From assembly GCA_963725065.1 (NCBI GenBank), contig CAVRXD010000063.1, forward strand, positions 124,001 through 188,000: a stretch of 64,000 bases of DNA, read 5' to 3'. Positions 41,366 to 51,219 of this stretch are shown piece after piece (position 1 is the first letter of the stretch; the number at the start of each line of letters is the position of its first letter). The position numbers and the translations under genes are program-made. The notes beneath the pieces are model-generated. The model was not told the origin of the DNA and did no database searches. It saw nothing but the letters and a program-made list of their open reading frames with translations. Source of the DNA: VAZQ01 sp963725065 (GTDB lineage: Bacteria > Pseudomonadota > Alphaproteobacteria > Rhizobiales > Xanthobacteraceae).

Positions 41366-42943
41366 ATGAGCGAGCGCAAGCCGATCATCGTCGTGGGCGC
41401 CGGCCCGGTCGGCCTCACCACGGCGCTCGGGCTCGACTTCTACGGCCTGCCGTTCCTGCTGTTCGAGGACGATGCGGAGCTCTCGCGCGACACCAAGGCC
41501 GGAACCATCCTGACGCGAACGATCGAAGCCTTTCGGCGCTATGGCGTGGCCGACGAGGTCCTGGCCAAGGCGTTGCGGGTCGACGAGATCGGCGACGTCG
41601 AGCGCGCGACCAATACCGCGCGGCCGTCGGTGCAGACGGCCCTGCTCGGCGAAGACACGCGCTACCCGTTTGTCATCAACATGCCCCAGCATCACCTCGA
41701 GCCGATCCTGCGCGATGCCATCGATCGGCGCCGGCCCGGTGCGCTCCATCTGCGGCATCGCCTGACATCGTTTCGACAGACCGGCGATGGCGTTGTCGCA
41801 AGCTTCGAGACGCCCGACGGCAACCGTGACGTCGAGGGCTCTTACCTCCTGGCCTGCGACGGCGGGCGCAGCACGGTGCGCGCGCAGCTCGGCGTCGCCG
41901 TGGAAGGCGAATCGTCCGACGTGCGTTGCCTGCTGGTCGACGTGAAAGTCGATCTCGACGTGGCCAATCCCCGCGACTATCCGTATCTCGCCTATTTCGC
42001 CGACCCGCAGGAGTGGATGATCCTGGTGCGCCAGCCGCACTGCTGGCGTTTTCTCTATCCGCTGGCCGCCGGGGTTCCGGAGCCGGGCGCGGACGAATTC
42101 CGCGCCAAGGTGATCCGTTTCATCGGTCCGGTCGACGAGATGGAGATCCTCAACACCATCGTCTACCGCATCCACCATCGCATCGCGACGCAATGGCGGC
42201 GGGATCGGGTGTTCCTGATGGGCGACGCCGCACATCTGATCACGCCGATGTGGGCGCTCGGCCTCAACACCGGAATTCTCGATGCGATCAGCCTGCCCTG
42301 GCGGGTGGCCTGGGTGGCGCGAGGCTGGGCGGGCGATGCCCTGCTCGACGGCTATGCGCGCGAGCAGCAGCCGGTCGCGGCCGAGGGCTCCGGCGAGATG
42401 GCGGAAGCCGCGCGCAAATACATGGCGGGACAGGCCGCGCAGGTGAAGGCGATGTCGGGCACGGCATGGGCCAATGCCGCGACCCGGACCATGCTGGGGG
42501 TGAGACTTGGCGTCGATGACGCCGGCGACTGGTCCATGGTCAAGACCGACCGCGGGCCGTTCCGCGTCGGCGACCGCATTCCCGACGCCGTCCTGCACGG
42601 ACCGCAGGGCCGTCCGCTGCGGCTGCATGATCTCGTCGACGACAGCTTCGTCGCGCTCTATTTCACCGACGTGAGACGCCGCCCCGACATTCCCCCGGAC
42701 ATTCCCGGCCTGAAACACCTGGTGGTTTCGCACCGGGATGCTCCGCTCGACGGCGGCTTGCGCGAACGTTCGCTGTTCGACGTCGGCGGCCGGTTTCATC
42801 AGCTCATGGGCTGCCCGCGCGATACCCTGGTTCTGGTCCGGCCCGACGACCACATCGCGGCGATGACGCCGATGGGCGAGGGACGCGCGCAAGACCTGTA
42901 TCGAAAAGTGGTCGGGCACCCGCAACTTTGCAGCACCGGATAG
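41366..42943 (+). CDS. FAD-dependent aromatic hydroxylase-like monooxygenase
   Basis: A 525-residue class A flavoprotein monooxygenase. It shows the three hallmarks: GAGPVGLTTA (residues 11-20), the DG motif LLACDGGRSTVR, and GDAAHLITPMWALGLNTG. The C-terminal about 130 residues form the thioredoxin-like domain seen in MhpA/phenol-hydroxylase relatives, which has no CxxC here. Such enzymes hydroxylate phenolic rings using NAD(P)H and oxygen. The small cupin gene follows 10 bp downstream. Confidence 0.89.
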   Translation: MSERKPIIVVGAGPVGLTTALGLDFYGLPFLLFEDDAELSRDTKAGTILTRTIEAFRRYGVADEVLAKALRVDEIGDVERATNTARPSVQTALLGEDTRYPFVINMPQHHLEPILRDAIDRRRPGALHLRHRLTSFRQTGDGVVASFETPDGNRDVEGSYLLACDGGRSTVRAQLGVAVEGESSDVRCLLVDVKVDLDVANPRDYPYLAYFADPQEWMILVRQPHCWRFLYPLAAGVPEPGADEFRAKVIRFIGPVDEMEILNTIVYRIHHRIATQWRRDRVFLMGDAAHLITPMWALGLNTGILDAISLPWRVAWVARGWAGDALLDGYAREQQPVAAEGSGEMAEAARKYMAGQAAQVKAMSGTAWANAATRTMLGVRLGVDDAGDWSMVKTDRGPFRVGDRIPDAVLHGPQGRPLRLHDLVDDSFVALYFTDVRRRPDIPPDIPGLKHLVVSHRDAPLDGGLRERSLFDVGGRFHQLMGCPRDTLVLVRPDDHIAAMTPMGEGRAQDLYRKVVGHPQLCSTG

Positions 42944-42953
42944 GAGATCGATC

Positions 42954-43277
42954 ATGGCCGCGGACACCGCAACCACGCGCACACTGGGACCGATCGGCGA
43001 CAAGATCGTGTTCGAGAACGAATTCGTGCGGGTGTGGAGCCTGGCGCTCGAACCCGGCCAGCGGCAGCCGTGGCACCAGCATCTGCTGCCGTATCTCATC
43101 GTGCCGCTGACCGAAGGCCAGAACGAGATGACCTTCGACGATGGGCGCGTCCGCGAAACCCGGGAGAAGCCGGGAGAGGTGATCTGGCGCGAAGCCGGCA
43201 TCCCGCACGAATTGCTCAACTGCAGCACCTGGCAATATCGCAACGTGCTGATCGAAATCAAAGCCCGCGCATCGTGA
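42954..43277 (+). CDS. Small cupin protein
   Basis: A 107-residue single-cupin protein. Metal-ligand His residues are in QRQPWHQHLLPYLIVP and the second motif in IPHELLNCS. AGGAGA precedes the ATG. It is the second cupin in this operon and differs from the first; its role (dioxygenase, isomerase or binding protein) cannot be assigned. Confidence 0.8.
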   Translation: MAADTATTRTLGPIGDKIVFENEFVRVWSLALEPGQRQPWHQHLLPYLIVPLTEGQNEMTFDDGRVRETREKPGEVIWREAGIPHELLNCSTWQYRNVLIEIKARAS

Positions 43278-43322
43278 GATGGCCGCGCGGCTAGTTCCAT
43301 TCATTCTCGAGGAGCCTACAGC

Positions 43323-43721
43323 ATGCCGAAGAAGCAGGTCACGTCGTCGAAGATCCGCCAGCCGACCGGGCATTTTTCCCACGCGACCATGATCGAGGCG
43401 CGCGGCCGCCTGGTGTTCATTTCAGGGATGACGTCGCGTCGGGCCGACGGCACGATTGCCGGCGTCGGGGATATCGAAGTGCAGACGCGGCAGGTCTGCG
43501 AGAATCTCAAGGCCGCCGTCGAGGAAGCCGGCGGCACCATGGACGACATCTGCCGGGTCGATGTCTACGTCCGCAACATGGAGCATTTCGACCAGATCCA
43601 CAAAGTCCGGCGCGAATATTTCAAGCCGCCGGCGCCGGCGTCCACCATGGTCGAGATCTGCAAGATGACGTCGCCCGACTATCTGATCGAGATCAACGCC
43701 ATCGCTGTGATCGCGGATTAG
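43323..43721 (+). CDS. RidA-family protein
   Basis: A 132-residue single RidA domain (LVFISGMTSRRADGTIAGVGD, LKAAVEEAGGTMDDICRVDVYV, APASTMVEICKMTSPDYLIEINAIAVI). The Arg typical of imine-hydrolysing RidA is replaced (PASTMVEI), as in several non-archetypal Rid groups that act within catabolic operons. AGGAG lies upstream of the ATG. It closes the plus-strand catabolic operon and converges with the VOC gene. Confidence 0.87.
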   Translation: MPKKQVTSSKIRQPTGHFSHATMIEARGRLVFISGMTSRRADGTIAGVGDIEVQTRQVCENLKAAVEEAGGTMDDICRVDVYVRNMEHFDQIHKVRREYFKPPAPASTMVEICKMTSPDYLIEINAIAVIAD

Positions 43722-43737
43722 GTGTTCGGTCGTCTCG

Positions 43738-44926
43738 TCACCCCAGCGGCCCCTGCAGGGTCTGATCGGCGTAGGTGTCGGGCGCAGCGTCCAGTGCCTG
43801 CGGCCAGTCCGCATCGACGCGGCGGCGCTGTGCCGCGGGCCGCGGGCGGCCGTCCCATCCGATCTGCTCCATCGCGTGATAGAGCTCGATGCAATGTCCG
43901 TCGGGCCCGATGGCATGGGCCGCGTAGTCGACGCCGGGATGGAGGTCGAACGGGATGCGTGTCGATGAAGCGCAGTCCCTGCTGCTTCAGAAAGGCGATC
44001 GCGTCCTTCAGCTGTCGGTAGGTCGCGACCTGCACGCCGATGCTCATCAGCGTGCCGGAGGCATCGAGGCCGAACTCCTGGCGCAGCGCCATTGGGATAA
44101 GGCCGATGGTGTGATGCTCCGCGCCGCAGCGGAGAAAGACACAGCGGTGGCCGTGGCAATCCACCTCCTCGGTCGTGGTCAGGCCGAGGAGCTCGGTATA
44201 GAAACGCTCCGACGCGTCGATGTCGGAGACGAACAATTTGATCGGGCCGATCCTGGTGGTCTTGAACGGCCGCTGCAACATCACGCCGCCCACGCAAAAG
44301 TCGTAAGGCAAGTCCTCAGTGGGACGGAATCCGGCGGCGAGGTCGATGCCGCTGCGCTCGCAATTCATGATCTCGGTCATCTCGGCCGGCTGCGGGAGCG
44401 TGAAGCCGTTGCGCACCGCGGACAGATAGGCCGCGGCCGGCTTGCTCCGGCGGTCCCAGCCGATCTGCTCCATGCCGTAATAGAACTCGATGCGGTGTCC
44501 GTCGGGATCGAGCACGTAGAGCGCCCAGTTGCTACCGGGAAAATCGCGGCCGAGCCGGCTGATGGTCACCTGGCGCTGCGCGAAATACTCGTGGGCATTG
44601 GCGACTTCCTCGAGCGTGCCGACCTGGAACGAGATCTGGTTCACGAGCACGCCGTTCTCATAGTGCGCCTTGCGCACGCCCTCGGCGGTACAGGCGTGAA
44701 TGGCGGCGAGCGAGTGGTGGTCGGTCCCATGCGAGGTGAACACTGCGACCGGCTTGCCGTCGCGCTGGACCGTGTCGGTGTGGCGAAATCCGAGCACGTC
44801 GACGTAGAGCCGGCGCGCCATGTCGAGATCGGTCTGCCACAGCGCGAAGTGACCGAGCCGTCGCGCTTTGAACGGACGCGCCAGCAGGACACCGCCGACA
44901 TCGTACATGCGGGATTGGGAATTCAT
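43738..44926 (-). pseudogene. Double VOC-domain protein (extradiol dioxygenase-like), frameshifted
   Basis: About 396 residues in two glyoxalase/VOC modules of roughly 170 residues. The first has LGHFALWQTD, TDHHSLAAIH and GHRIEFYYGMEQIGW (His-His-Glu metal site complete). The second has GPIKLFVSD (no His), AEHHTIGLIP and CIELYHAMEQIGW. One base is missing near 43951-43965 (FIDT / IPFDLHPGVDYAAH), shifting the frame for the last 70 codons; corrected, the stop is at 43738-43740. Such proteins cleave catecholic rings or act as lactonases. Divergent from a TctC gene. Confidence 0.78.
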
Positions 44927-45118
44927 GGTTGGCGTCTCCCGACCTTCGGCGTGAGCATACGTCCTAATTCGTGATGCGGGCAATGATCGCCGCCGGACCG
45001 ACGCTCCTTCGGCTGGACGCTGGCGCGGCGATGCGCGACAATTCGTTGAAAGCGGCCGGCAGCGGCTCTTCGGGGCGCTGGCAAAAGATAAAGATAAAGG
45101 CCGCAGCGGGAGGAGCAG

Positions 45119-46090
45119 ATGTCGTCGACGCGAAGGAGATTTCTGTTCGGCGTCGCCGCCCTCGCGGCCGCGCCTGCGGCCAAGGCTCAAACCGTGAATT
45201 GGCCGACCCGTCCATTGCGGATCATCATTCCGACTGCGCCCGGCGGCAGCCCCGACATGGTCTCACGCACGCTCGGCAACAAGCTGACCGAACGTTTCGG
45301 CCAACCCGTGGTCGTCGAGAGCATCACCCAGGGTGTTGGCATCGTCGGCAATCAGATGGTGTCCAAGTCGGCGCCGGACGGGCACACATTGGCGATGCTG
45401 ACCGGCGGCTTCACCACCCAGGCGGCGGTGATGAAATCGCTGCCCTACGACCCCGTCCGCGATTTTGCCTTCGTGACCAGTGTCGTCGCCTATCCCATGT
45501 TCCTGCTGGTCGCGCCGAACTCGCCGATAACAAGCTTCCAGGACCTGATCGATCGGGCCCGCGCCGCGCCGGGCAAGGTGAACTACGCCATCATCGGCGG
45601 CGGCAGCGTCTATCACCTGCTCGGAAAATGGATCGAGAACCGCGCCGGCGTCGAGATGACCGCGGTGCCCTATCGCGGTTCGGTCCCCGCCTTCACCGAC
45701 GTGATCGGCGGCCGGCTCGACGCCATGATCGATACCGCGACCTCGGCGATCCCGCGTATCCGCAACGGCCAGTTGCGGGCGCTCGCGGTGTCGTCGCCGC
45801 AGCGCTATCCGCTGATGCCGGATACGCCCAGCATGGTGGAAACCGTGCCCGGCATCCAGCTGATGTCGTGGCTGGGGCTGGCGGCGCCGCCGCAAACGCC
45901 TCGCCCGATCATCGATCGGCTCAACAGCGAGATCAGGCGCGCGCTCGACCTGCCCGATGTCCGATCATGGCTGGCGGAGACCGGGGTGCTGGCCGCGCCA
46001 TCCTCACCCGAGGAGCTGCAGCAACGGGTCGAAACCGAGATCGCGCTCTATTCCAAGATCGCGGAGGTCAACGCCATCAAAGCCGAGTAA
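45119..46090 (+). CDS. Orphan TctC/Bug-family receptor
   Basis: A 323-residue exported receptor with a twin-arginine-like leader (MSSTRRRFLFGVAALAAAPAAKA). The ligand loops RIIIPTAPGGSPDMVSR and ESITQGVGIVGNQMV are present, the second less conserved than usual (QGVGIV for GAGG-type). No tctA/tctB is near. It is followed 45 bp later by a fumarylacetoacetate-hydrolase-family gene and divergent from the VOC gene, so it probably binds the ring-cleavage substrate or product. Confidence 0.88.
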   Translation: MSSTRRRFLFGVAALAAAPAAKAQTVNWPTRPLRIIIPTAPGGSPDMVSRTLGNKLTERFGQPVVVESITQGVGIVGNQMVSKSAPDGHTLAMLTGGFTTQAAVMKSLPYDPVRDFAFVTSVVAYPMFLLVAPNSPITSFQDLIDRARAAPGKVNYAIIGGGSVYHLLGKWIENRAGVEMTAVPYRGSVPAFTDVIGGRLDAMIDTATSAIPRIRNGQLRALAVSSPQRYPLMPDTPSMVETVPGIQLMSWLGLAAPPQTPRPIIDRLNSEIRRALDLPDVRSWLAETGVLAAPSSPEELQQRVETEIALYSKIAEVNAIKAE

Positions 46091-46135
46091 CGCAAAGATA
46101 CCAACGATTTACCAACCGCTTCCCCGGAGAACGAC

Positions 46136-47071
46136 ATGAAGCTGATGTACTTCAACGACTACAAGCTCGGCGTGATCAAAGGCGAGGCCGTCGTCGACGT
46201 CTCGGCCGTGGTGCAAAACATCGCGCATACCGGCCCGCACGATCTGATCAACGGGTTGATCGAGCGATTCGCCGAGTATCGGCCGCGACTGGAGGAGGCA
46301 ACGGCGCGCGACAAGGGCGTGCCGCTTACCGACGTGAAGGTCCGTCCGCCGCTGCCGAAGCCGGTGAACATCGACTGCATGGCCGTCAACTACATGGAAG
46401 ACGGCACGCGCACCGAGCCTGCACCGATCAACGCCTTCCACAAGTCGCCCAACGCGGTGATCGGTCCGGAGGACACCATGGTGCTGCCGGATGTGCCCGC
46501 CACCATATTCGAGGGCGAGGCCGAGGTTGCGGTGGTCATCGGCAAGCGGGCGAAAGACGTCAAAGCCGCCGATGCGATGAGCCACGTGTTCGGATACGTC
46601 AATTTCGTCGACGGCTCGGCGCGCGGCCTGCCGCCGCCCGGCAACGTCTTCTACCAGATGAAGTCGCGCGACACGTTTGCGCCGATAGGCCCGTACATCG
46701 TCACGGCCGATGAGATCCGCGATCCGCATCAGCTTCAGGTGCGGCTCTGGGTCAACGGCGCGCTCAAGCAGAATTTCAACACCAGCGACATGGCCCACAA
46801 GATCCCGCGCTGCATCGAGTGGGTCAGCTCCATCCACACGCTCGAGCCCGGCGATGTGCTGGCGACCGGCACCAATCACCGCGGCCTGAGCTCCTTTCAG
46901 GACGGCGACGTGGTCGAGCTCGAGAGTGACGGGCTGGGGCGGCTGCGTTTCCACGTGCGCGACGAGCTCAAGCGCACATGGGGACGCGAGACGCGGCTCG
47001 ACATGGCGAACAAAGGAAGCAAGGAAATAACCACGCCGCAGCTGACCGGGAAGTACGCCGCGCGATCGTGA
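46136..47071 (+). CDS. Fumarylacetoacetate hydrolase-family protein
   Basis: A 311-residue FAH-superfamily enzyme. The metal-binding Glu-x-Glu is in IFEGEAEVAVVIGK (about 122-135); VFGYVNFVDGSARG and LEPGDVLATGTNHRG are further family blocks, the last carrying the T/N-x-x-G motif. These enzymes hydrolyse or decarboxylate acylpyruvates and ring-cleavage products. Together with the VOC gene across the divergent promoter it suggests meta-cleavage of a catecholic compound (inference). Confidence 0.88.
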   Translation: MKLMYFNDYKLGVIKGEAVVDVSAVVQNIAHTGPHDLINGLIERFAEYRPRLEEATARDKGVPLTDVKVRPPLPKPVNIDCMAVNYMEDGTRTEPAPINAFHKSPNAVIGPEDTMVLPDVPATIFEGEAEVAVVIGKRAKDVKAADAMSHVFGYVNFVDGSARGLPPPGNVFYQMKSRDTFAPIGPYIVTADEIRDPHQLQVRLWVNGALKQNFNTSDMAHKIPRCIEWVSSIHTLEPGDVLATGTNHRGLSSFQDGDVVELESDGLGRLRFHVRDELKRTWGRETRLDMANKGSKEITTPQLTGKYAARS

Positions 47072-47131
47072 TGATCGCTCGGGTCAGGCACCAGGTCTGG
47101 CCGACCGATCGAAATCCGGGTGACGACGACC

Positions 47132-48514
47132 TTACGCGGCGCGCTCGCCTTTGGCCCGCCGCGATCCCTGACGCAGCATGTCCATCAGTTCCCGCACTGA
47201 TGCCAGATCCTCAAGCCGGTTGACTGCCGCGATCACCTCCTCGCCGCGGGCGGGCGGGATGCGGCTGCCGGCATAGGTGCGGAACTTGCCCTCGATCTGC
47301 GCACGCGAGAGCGGATTCTCGAACGATCCGCGCGGATGCTCGCAGCGTGCCTCCAAGGTCGTGCCGTCGGCCATCTCGATCGCCACCACCGCCTGCGCGC
47401 CTGTCAGCGCGGGATCGTGCCGGATGTCCACGCGTTGCTCCGCGAACCGGCGGAGCGCGGGGTCGTCATAGCGCGCGGGCTCGAACTGGGCGAGCGTGAG
47501 CGCGCGGTCGAACAGGCTCACCGCCGCTGCGTAGTGACCGGAGATCAGCGCCTCGAATTTCCCATTGTAGCGGGGAAGCTTGCCGTGCATGTCGAAAGCG
47601 GTCTGGCCCAGCATCACGCGCACCGTCTTGACCTCGGCGGGGTCGATGCCGCGTGGCTCGATCAGGTCGAACAGCGCGGTGTTCATGCCTTGCGTCAGCG
47701 AGGCCGACGGCCACAGCCGCACCGCGATCTGTTCCAGCTCCCAGCGCCGCCCGAGATCGGCGGTGACCGCGTCGGGCCGTCCGCCGTTGGCGTAGGCGTT
47801 GTAGAGGCCGCCGTCCTTGGCCGTGAGGAATTCGCGTGTCGCCACGAATTTCTGTTCGGCGAGCAGTGCGGCCAACAGTCCCGAGAGCGCACCGCGGCAC
47901 TGATGGAATTTGACCGTCGGCGTTCCCCACGCGGCGAACGTCCCCGCCGCCTGGCTGCCCGCAAGGCCGAACGCCTTTGCCATGGTCTCGGCGTCGAAGC
48001 CGCGCAGCCGTCCGACGGCTGCCGCCGCGCCGAAGGGCCCGAGCACGCCGGGTCCGTGGAAGCCGCGGGCGCGGAACGCCGGATAGTCGAGCCCGATGCC
48101 GATGCGCGTCGTCACCTCGCATCCGGCGGCAATCGCCACCAGGAGATCGCGGCCGGACAGATCATCCCGTTCCGCGATCGCCAAAGCCGGCGGCATCACT
48201 TCCGGGGTGACATGGGTCATGGTGGAGCGATGCGCGTCGCACATGGTGACGGCGGTGACGAGATAGCCGTTGAACAACGTCGCGCCGGCGAGCGAGAGGC
48301 GGTCGCCGCCGATCACGCTGGTTTCGCTCGATTGCGCCAGGCTCGATGCCAGCGCCGCGATCTGGTGCGTCTCCTCGCCCTGGTGGCCGGCAAGCGCGCA
48401 GGCGAGGGCATCGAGCAACAGGTTCTTGCAGTGCTCCTTGACCCGGTCCGGAAGCTGCTCGTAGGTCAGTGCGGCCGCAAATTGTGCCAGCACCTGCGTT
48501 GCTTCTTCCGGCAT
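47132..48514 (-). CDS. MmgE/PrpD-family protein
   Basis: A 460-residue protein of the 2-methylcitrate dehydratase/cis-aconitate decarboxylase superfamily. Typical blocks are LLLDALACALAGHQGEETHQ, FNGYLVTAVTMCDAH and GFHGPGVLGPFGAAAAVGRL, and a mid-protein AWGTPTVKFHQCRGALSGLL. Canonical PrpD acts in propionate metabolism; this family is broad and the partners prpB/prpC are absent, so the substrate is unknown. It follows the HpaB gene on the same strand at a 134-bp distance. Confidence 0.88.
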   Translation of the reverse strand: MPEEATQVLAQFAAALTYEQLPDRVKEHCKNLLLDALACALAGHQGEETHQIAALASSLAQSSETSVIGGDRLSLAGATLFNGYLVTAVTMCDAHRSTMTHVTPEVMPPALAIAERDDLSGRDLLVAIAAGCEVTTRIGIGLDYPAFRARGFHGPGVLGPFGAAAAVGRLRGFDAETMAKAFGLAGSQAAGTFAAWGTPTVKFHQCRGALSGLLAALLAEQKFVATREFLTAKDGGLYNAYANGGRPDAVTADLGRRWELEQIAVRLWPSASLTQGMNTALFDLIEPRGIDPAEVKTVRVMLGQTAFDMHGKLPRYNGKFEALISGHYAAAVSLFDRALTLAQFEPARYDDPALRRFAEQRVDIRHDPALTGAQAVVAIEMADGTTLEARCEHPRGSFENPLSRAQIEGKFRTYAGSRIPPARGEEVIAAVNRLEDLASVRELMDMLRQGSRRAKGERAA

Positions 48515-48647
48515 CAGGAGTCTCCCTTCGGACGATATTGCTTGGACGATATCAGAGCGGAATGCGTGATTTGGGCGGGAAGTGTTTATGCCAGGGATGC
48601 TAGCCGTTTCCGGCGCTCGAACACAACCGATCGGGCCGGTCGATCCA

Positions 48648-50108
48648 TCAATCGGGGGCAGGCGCGTCGTAGCTCGCGAGCAGGTCGTCCACCAGTCCGG
48701 TCCAGGCTTTCCACGGCGCGGCGAGATGGCTGTAGCTGTTCATCACGAAACCGGGCCCGGCATAGAACTTCTCGTATTGCATGTGCCGTCCGGCGAAGTC
48801 GGATCCCAGCAGGTCCCAAGCGAGCTTGAATAGCTTCATCCGGTCCTTCGCCGATTGTCCCGGCACCGACCAGTAGGTCTCGAACGCGTCGCGCGTATCG
48901 CTATTGTCCAGGACCGACACATCGGCCGGCATCTGGAACACGCCGGCGCCCATCAGCTCGCGCACGGTGTCGCAAATCTCGGCGTGGTGATTGGTGCACC
49001 AATGCAGCGCGGCGTAGACGTAACGACGGTTGACCGTGTGATAGCCGGAAACCTGCGCCTCGCCGCAATTGATCTGGCCCATGATCAGGCCTTCCAGCGT
49101 CGCCTGCAGCGCCGCGAGCCGCCCGAGCGTGAACTGCACCGCCGGGATGTGCTGGACGTTGTTCATCTCCGCGAGCTTGCCCGCGACGCCGACGAGCAGG
49201 TTGAGCTTCGCCAGGAAGCGCACATTGGCCTGGTGGTTGGCCATCGCGTGGCCTGGCGTGCGCATGTAGATCGCGCGCGTCATCTCGACGTTGTCGTGGC
49301 AGAACACGCGCTCCCACGGCACCTTCACATTCTCGAACAGCACGGCGCTGTCGGTCTCGTCGAAGCGGGTGGCGAGGGGATTGTCGAACTCGCTTACGGC
49401 GGAGCGCTCGAAGGACTTGCGCGACCAGATGCTCACGCCGGGTGCATTCAGGGGCACCACGCAGGTGATCGACTCCTTCTCCTGCCCCGGCGCGACCGGC
49501 TGCAGGTTGCCGCACCAGGTCTCGTGGCAGAACACCGACGCGGTGCCGAGCATCTTGAGGCCGTTGATGGTGACGCCGCGGTCGTCTTCTGCCACCACGC
49601 GCAGGGTCGGCGACGGGCGTTGTGCGCCTTCGGCGGCGGCTGTCGCCCGCCAGCCCTGTGGATTGGTCACGGTATGGGAGGCGAACACGTCGTTCGCGCG
49701 CATGTGGCGGTAGTAGTTGCGGATGTTGTCGCCGAAGCCCTGCCGGATGCGGTCGAACATCGCAGGATCCATGACCAGACCGCTGACATAGCTCGGGAAG
49801 TTGTCGGGCGACCGGCCGAGCAGGCCGTGCGTCCACGAGGCGATGCGCCGATGGGTCTCGAACCGGCGCTGCAGATCCTCGCGCGTGCGCGGCAGCAGGA
49901 AGTAGGACGAGAAAGTCTCCCCGTCCTCCTCGAATGTCATGACGTCACGGTTCTCGGGCGCGCGCTTGCGGTCGTAGATCATGGCGAAGGAGTGCGCCGC
50001 GTTGCGGAACGCCGGATGGGCCGTGACGTCCTCGACCAGTTCGCCGCCGACATAGACGCGCCGGCCGTCGCGGATGCTGTCGAGATAGTCCTGGCCGGTC
50101 ATCAACAT
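48648..50108 (-). CDS. 4-hydroxyphenylacetate 3-hydroxylase (HpaB)-family protein
   Basis: A protein of about 486 residues in the HpaB/4-hydroxybutyryl-CoA dehydratase superfamily (acyl-CoA-dehydrogenase-like fold). MTGQDYLDSIRDGRRVYVGGE, the flavin-contact DNPLATRFDETDSAVLF and ENVKVPWERVFCHDN are characteristic. No Cys set at the AbfD positions is apparent, so a flavin-dependent aromatic hydroxylase is more likely than a dehydratase. Start 50108 is chosen because AGGAG lies nine bases upstream and the gene then does not overlap the ATPase. It is the last gene of a minus-strand PotABC-type operon. Confidence 0.86.
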   Translation of the reverse strand: MLMTGQDYLDSIRDGRRVYVGGELVEDVTAHPAFRNAAHSFAMIYDRKRAPENRDVMTFEEDGETFSSYFLLPRTREDLQRRFETHRRIASWTHGLLGRSPDNFPSYVSGLVMDPAMFDRIRQGFGDNIRNYYRHMRANDVFASHTVTNPQGWRATAAAEGAQRPSPTLRVVAEDDRGVTINGLKMLGTASVFCHETWCGNLQPVAPGQEKESITCVVPLNAPGVSIWSRKSFERSAVSEFDNPLATRFDETDSAVLFENVKVPWERVFCHDNVEMTRAIYMRTPGHAMANHQANVRFLAKLNLLVGVAGKLAEMNNVQHIPAVQFTLGRLAALQATLEGLIMGQINCGEAQVSGYHTVNRRYVYAALHWCTNHHAEICDTVRELMGAGVFQMPADVSVLDNSDTRDAFETYWSVPGQSAKDRMKLFKLAWDLLGSDFAGRHMQYEKFYAGPGFVMNSYSHLAAPWKAWTGLVDDLLASYDAPAPD

Positions 50109-50121
50109 GACGCTGGGCTCC

Positions 50122-51216
50122 TCACACCGCACTGTCTCGAGCGGCAGGTGGGCGCGGAAGCAGGTGCGCGTCGCCCGGCGCCCAGCCGAGTTTCAATGTC
50201 GCGCCCGGCTGCAACCCGTCGGCTGCGCCGCCGACCATGCGCGCGCGCAACGGAAATCCATGGGTCTTGCCGATCACCAGGAGGGAATCGCCGTAGTTGA
50301 TGACATCGTCGACCGTCATGTCGAAGGTGTTGTCCGCACCGTCAGTGTCGCCGCCGGTTGCCAGGCGCAGGCGCTCGGGGCGGATCATGACCTCAACCTC
50401 GCCGGCCGGCGCGATCGCCTGCGTTGCGATCCGCACCGGACCGATCCCCGACAGTTCGACCCATCCGGGACGCGAAGGATCGACGCGGCCGGTGAAGAAG
50501 TTGCTGTCGCCGATGAACTCCCCGACGAAACGGTTGGCCGGCCGGTTGTAGACCTCGAGCGGCGATCCGATCTGTTCCACTTTGCCGTTGGAGAACACCG
50601 CGACCCGGTCCGACATCGTCATCGCCTCGGTCTGGTCATGCGTCACATAGATCATGGTGATGCCGATCTCGCGATGGATGCGCTTGATCTCGACCTGCAT
50701 CTGCTCGCGCAGGTTTTTGTCGAGCGCCCCAAGCGGCTCGTCGAGCAGCAACACATCGGGGTTGAACACGAGGCCGCGCGCCAGCGCCACGCGCTGTTGC
50801 TGGCCGCCGGACAATTCGCGCGGGTACCTTTCGGCAAATCGGCTCAAGCCCACGAGCTCGAGCATCCGTTCAGCGCGCGCCTGCATGTCGCGCTTGGGAA
50901 AACGCCGCATCTTGAGCGGGAACAGTACGTTCTTCGCCGCGGTCATGTGCGGGAACAGGGCATAGTTCTGGAACACCATGCCGATATTGCGCTCGTAGGG
51001 CTTGCTCAGCGTCAGATCATGTCCGCCCAGCTCGATGACGCCACCGGTCGGAGTTTCGAATCCCGCGATCATCAGCAGCGTGGTGGTCTTGCCGGAGCCG
51101 CTGGGGCCCAGGAAGGTGACGAATTCCCCGCGCTCGATATCGATCGAGACATCGTCGACGGCATTGATCCTGCCGTCGTACGACTTGGCGACCTCACGCA
51201 GGCGAAGATAGGTCAC
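50122..51216 (-). CDS. ABC transporter ATP-binding protein, PotA family
   Basis: A 364-residue ATPase with Walker A GPSGSGKTT, signature LSGGQQQ, Walker B LLLDEP and a C-terminal TOBE-like regulatory domain (about 240-350), like the spermidine/putrescine and Fe(III)/thiamine importers. It pairs with the two permeases encoded upstream and the receptor encoded divergently at 55097. The ACS gene lies between it and the permeases, which is uncommon. Confidence 0.93.
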   Translation of the reverse strand: MTYLRLREVAKSYDGRINAVDDVSIDIERGEFVTFLGPSGSGKTTTLLMIAGFETPTGGVIELGGHDLTLSKPYERNIGMVFQNYALFPHMTAAKNVLFPLKMRRFPKRDMQARAERMLELVGLSRFAERYPRELSGGQQQRVALARGLVFNPDVLLLDEPLGALDKNLREQMQVEIKRIHREIGITMIYVTHDQTEAMTMSDRVAVFSNGKVEQIGSPLEVYNRPANRFVGEFIGDSNFFTGRVDPSRPGWVELSGIGPVRIATQAIAPAGEVEVMIRPERLRLATGGDTDGADNTFDMTVDDVINYGDSLLVIGKTHGFPLRARMVGGAADGLQPGATLKLGWAPGDAHLLPRPPAARDSAV

Positions 51217-51219
51217 GCA

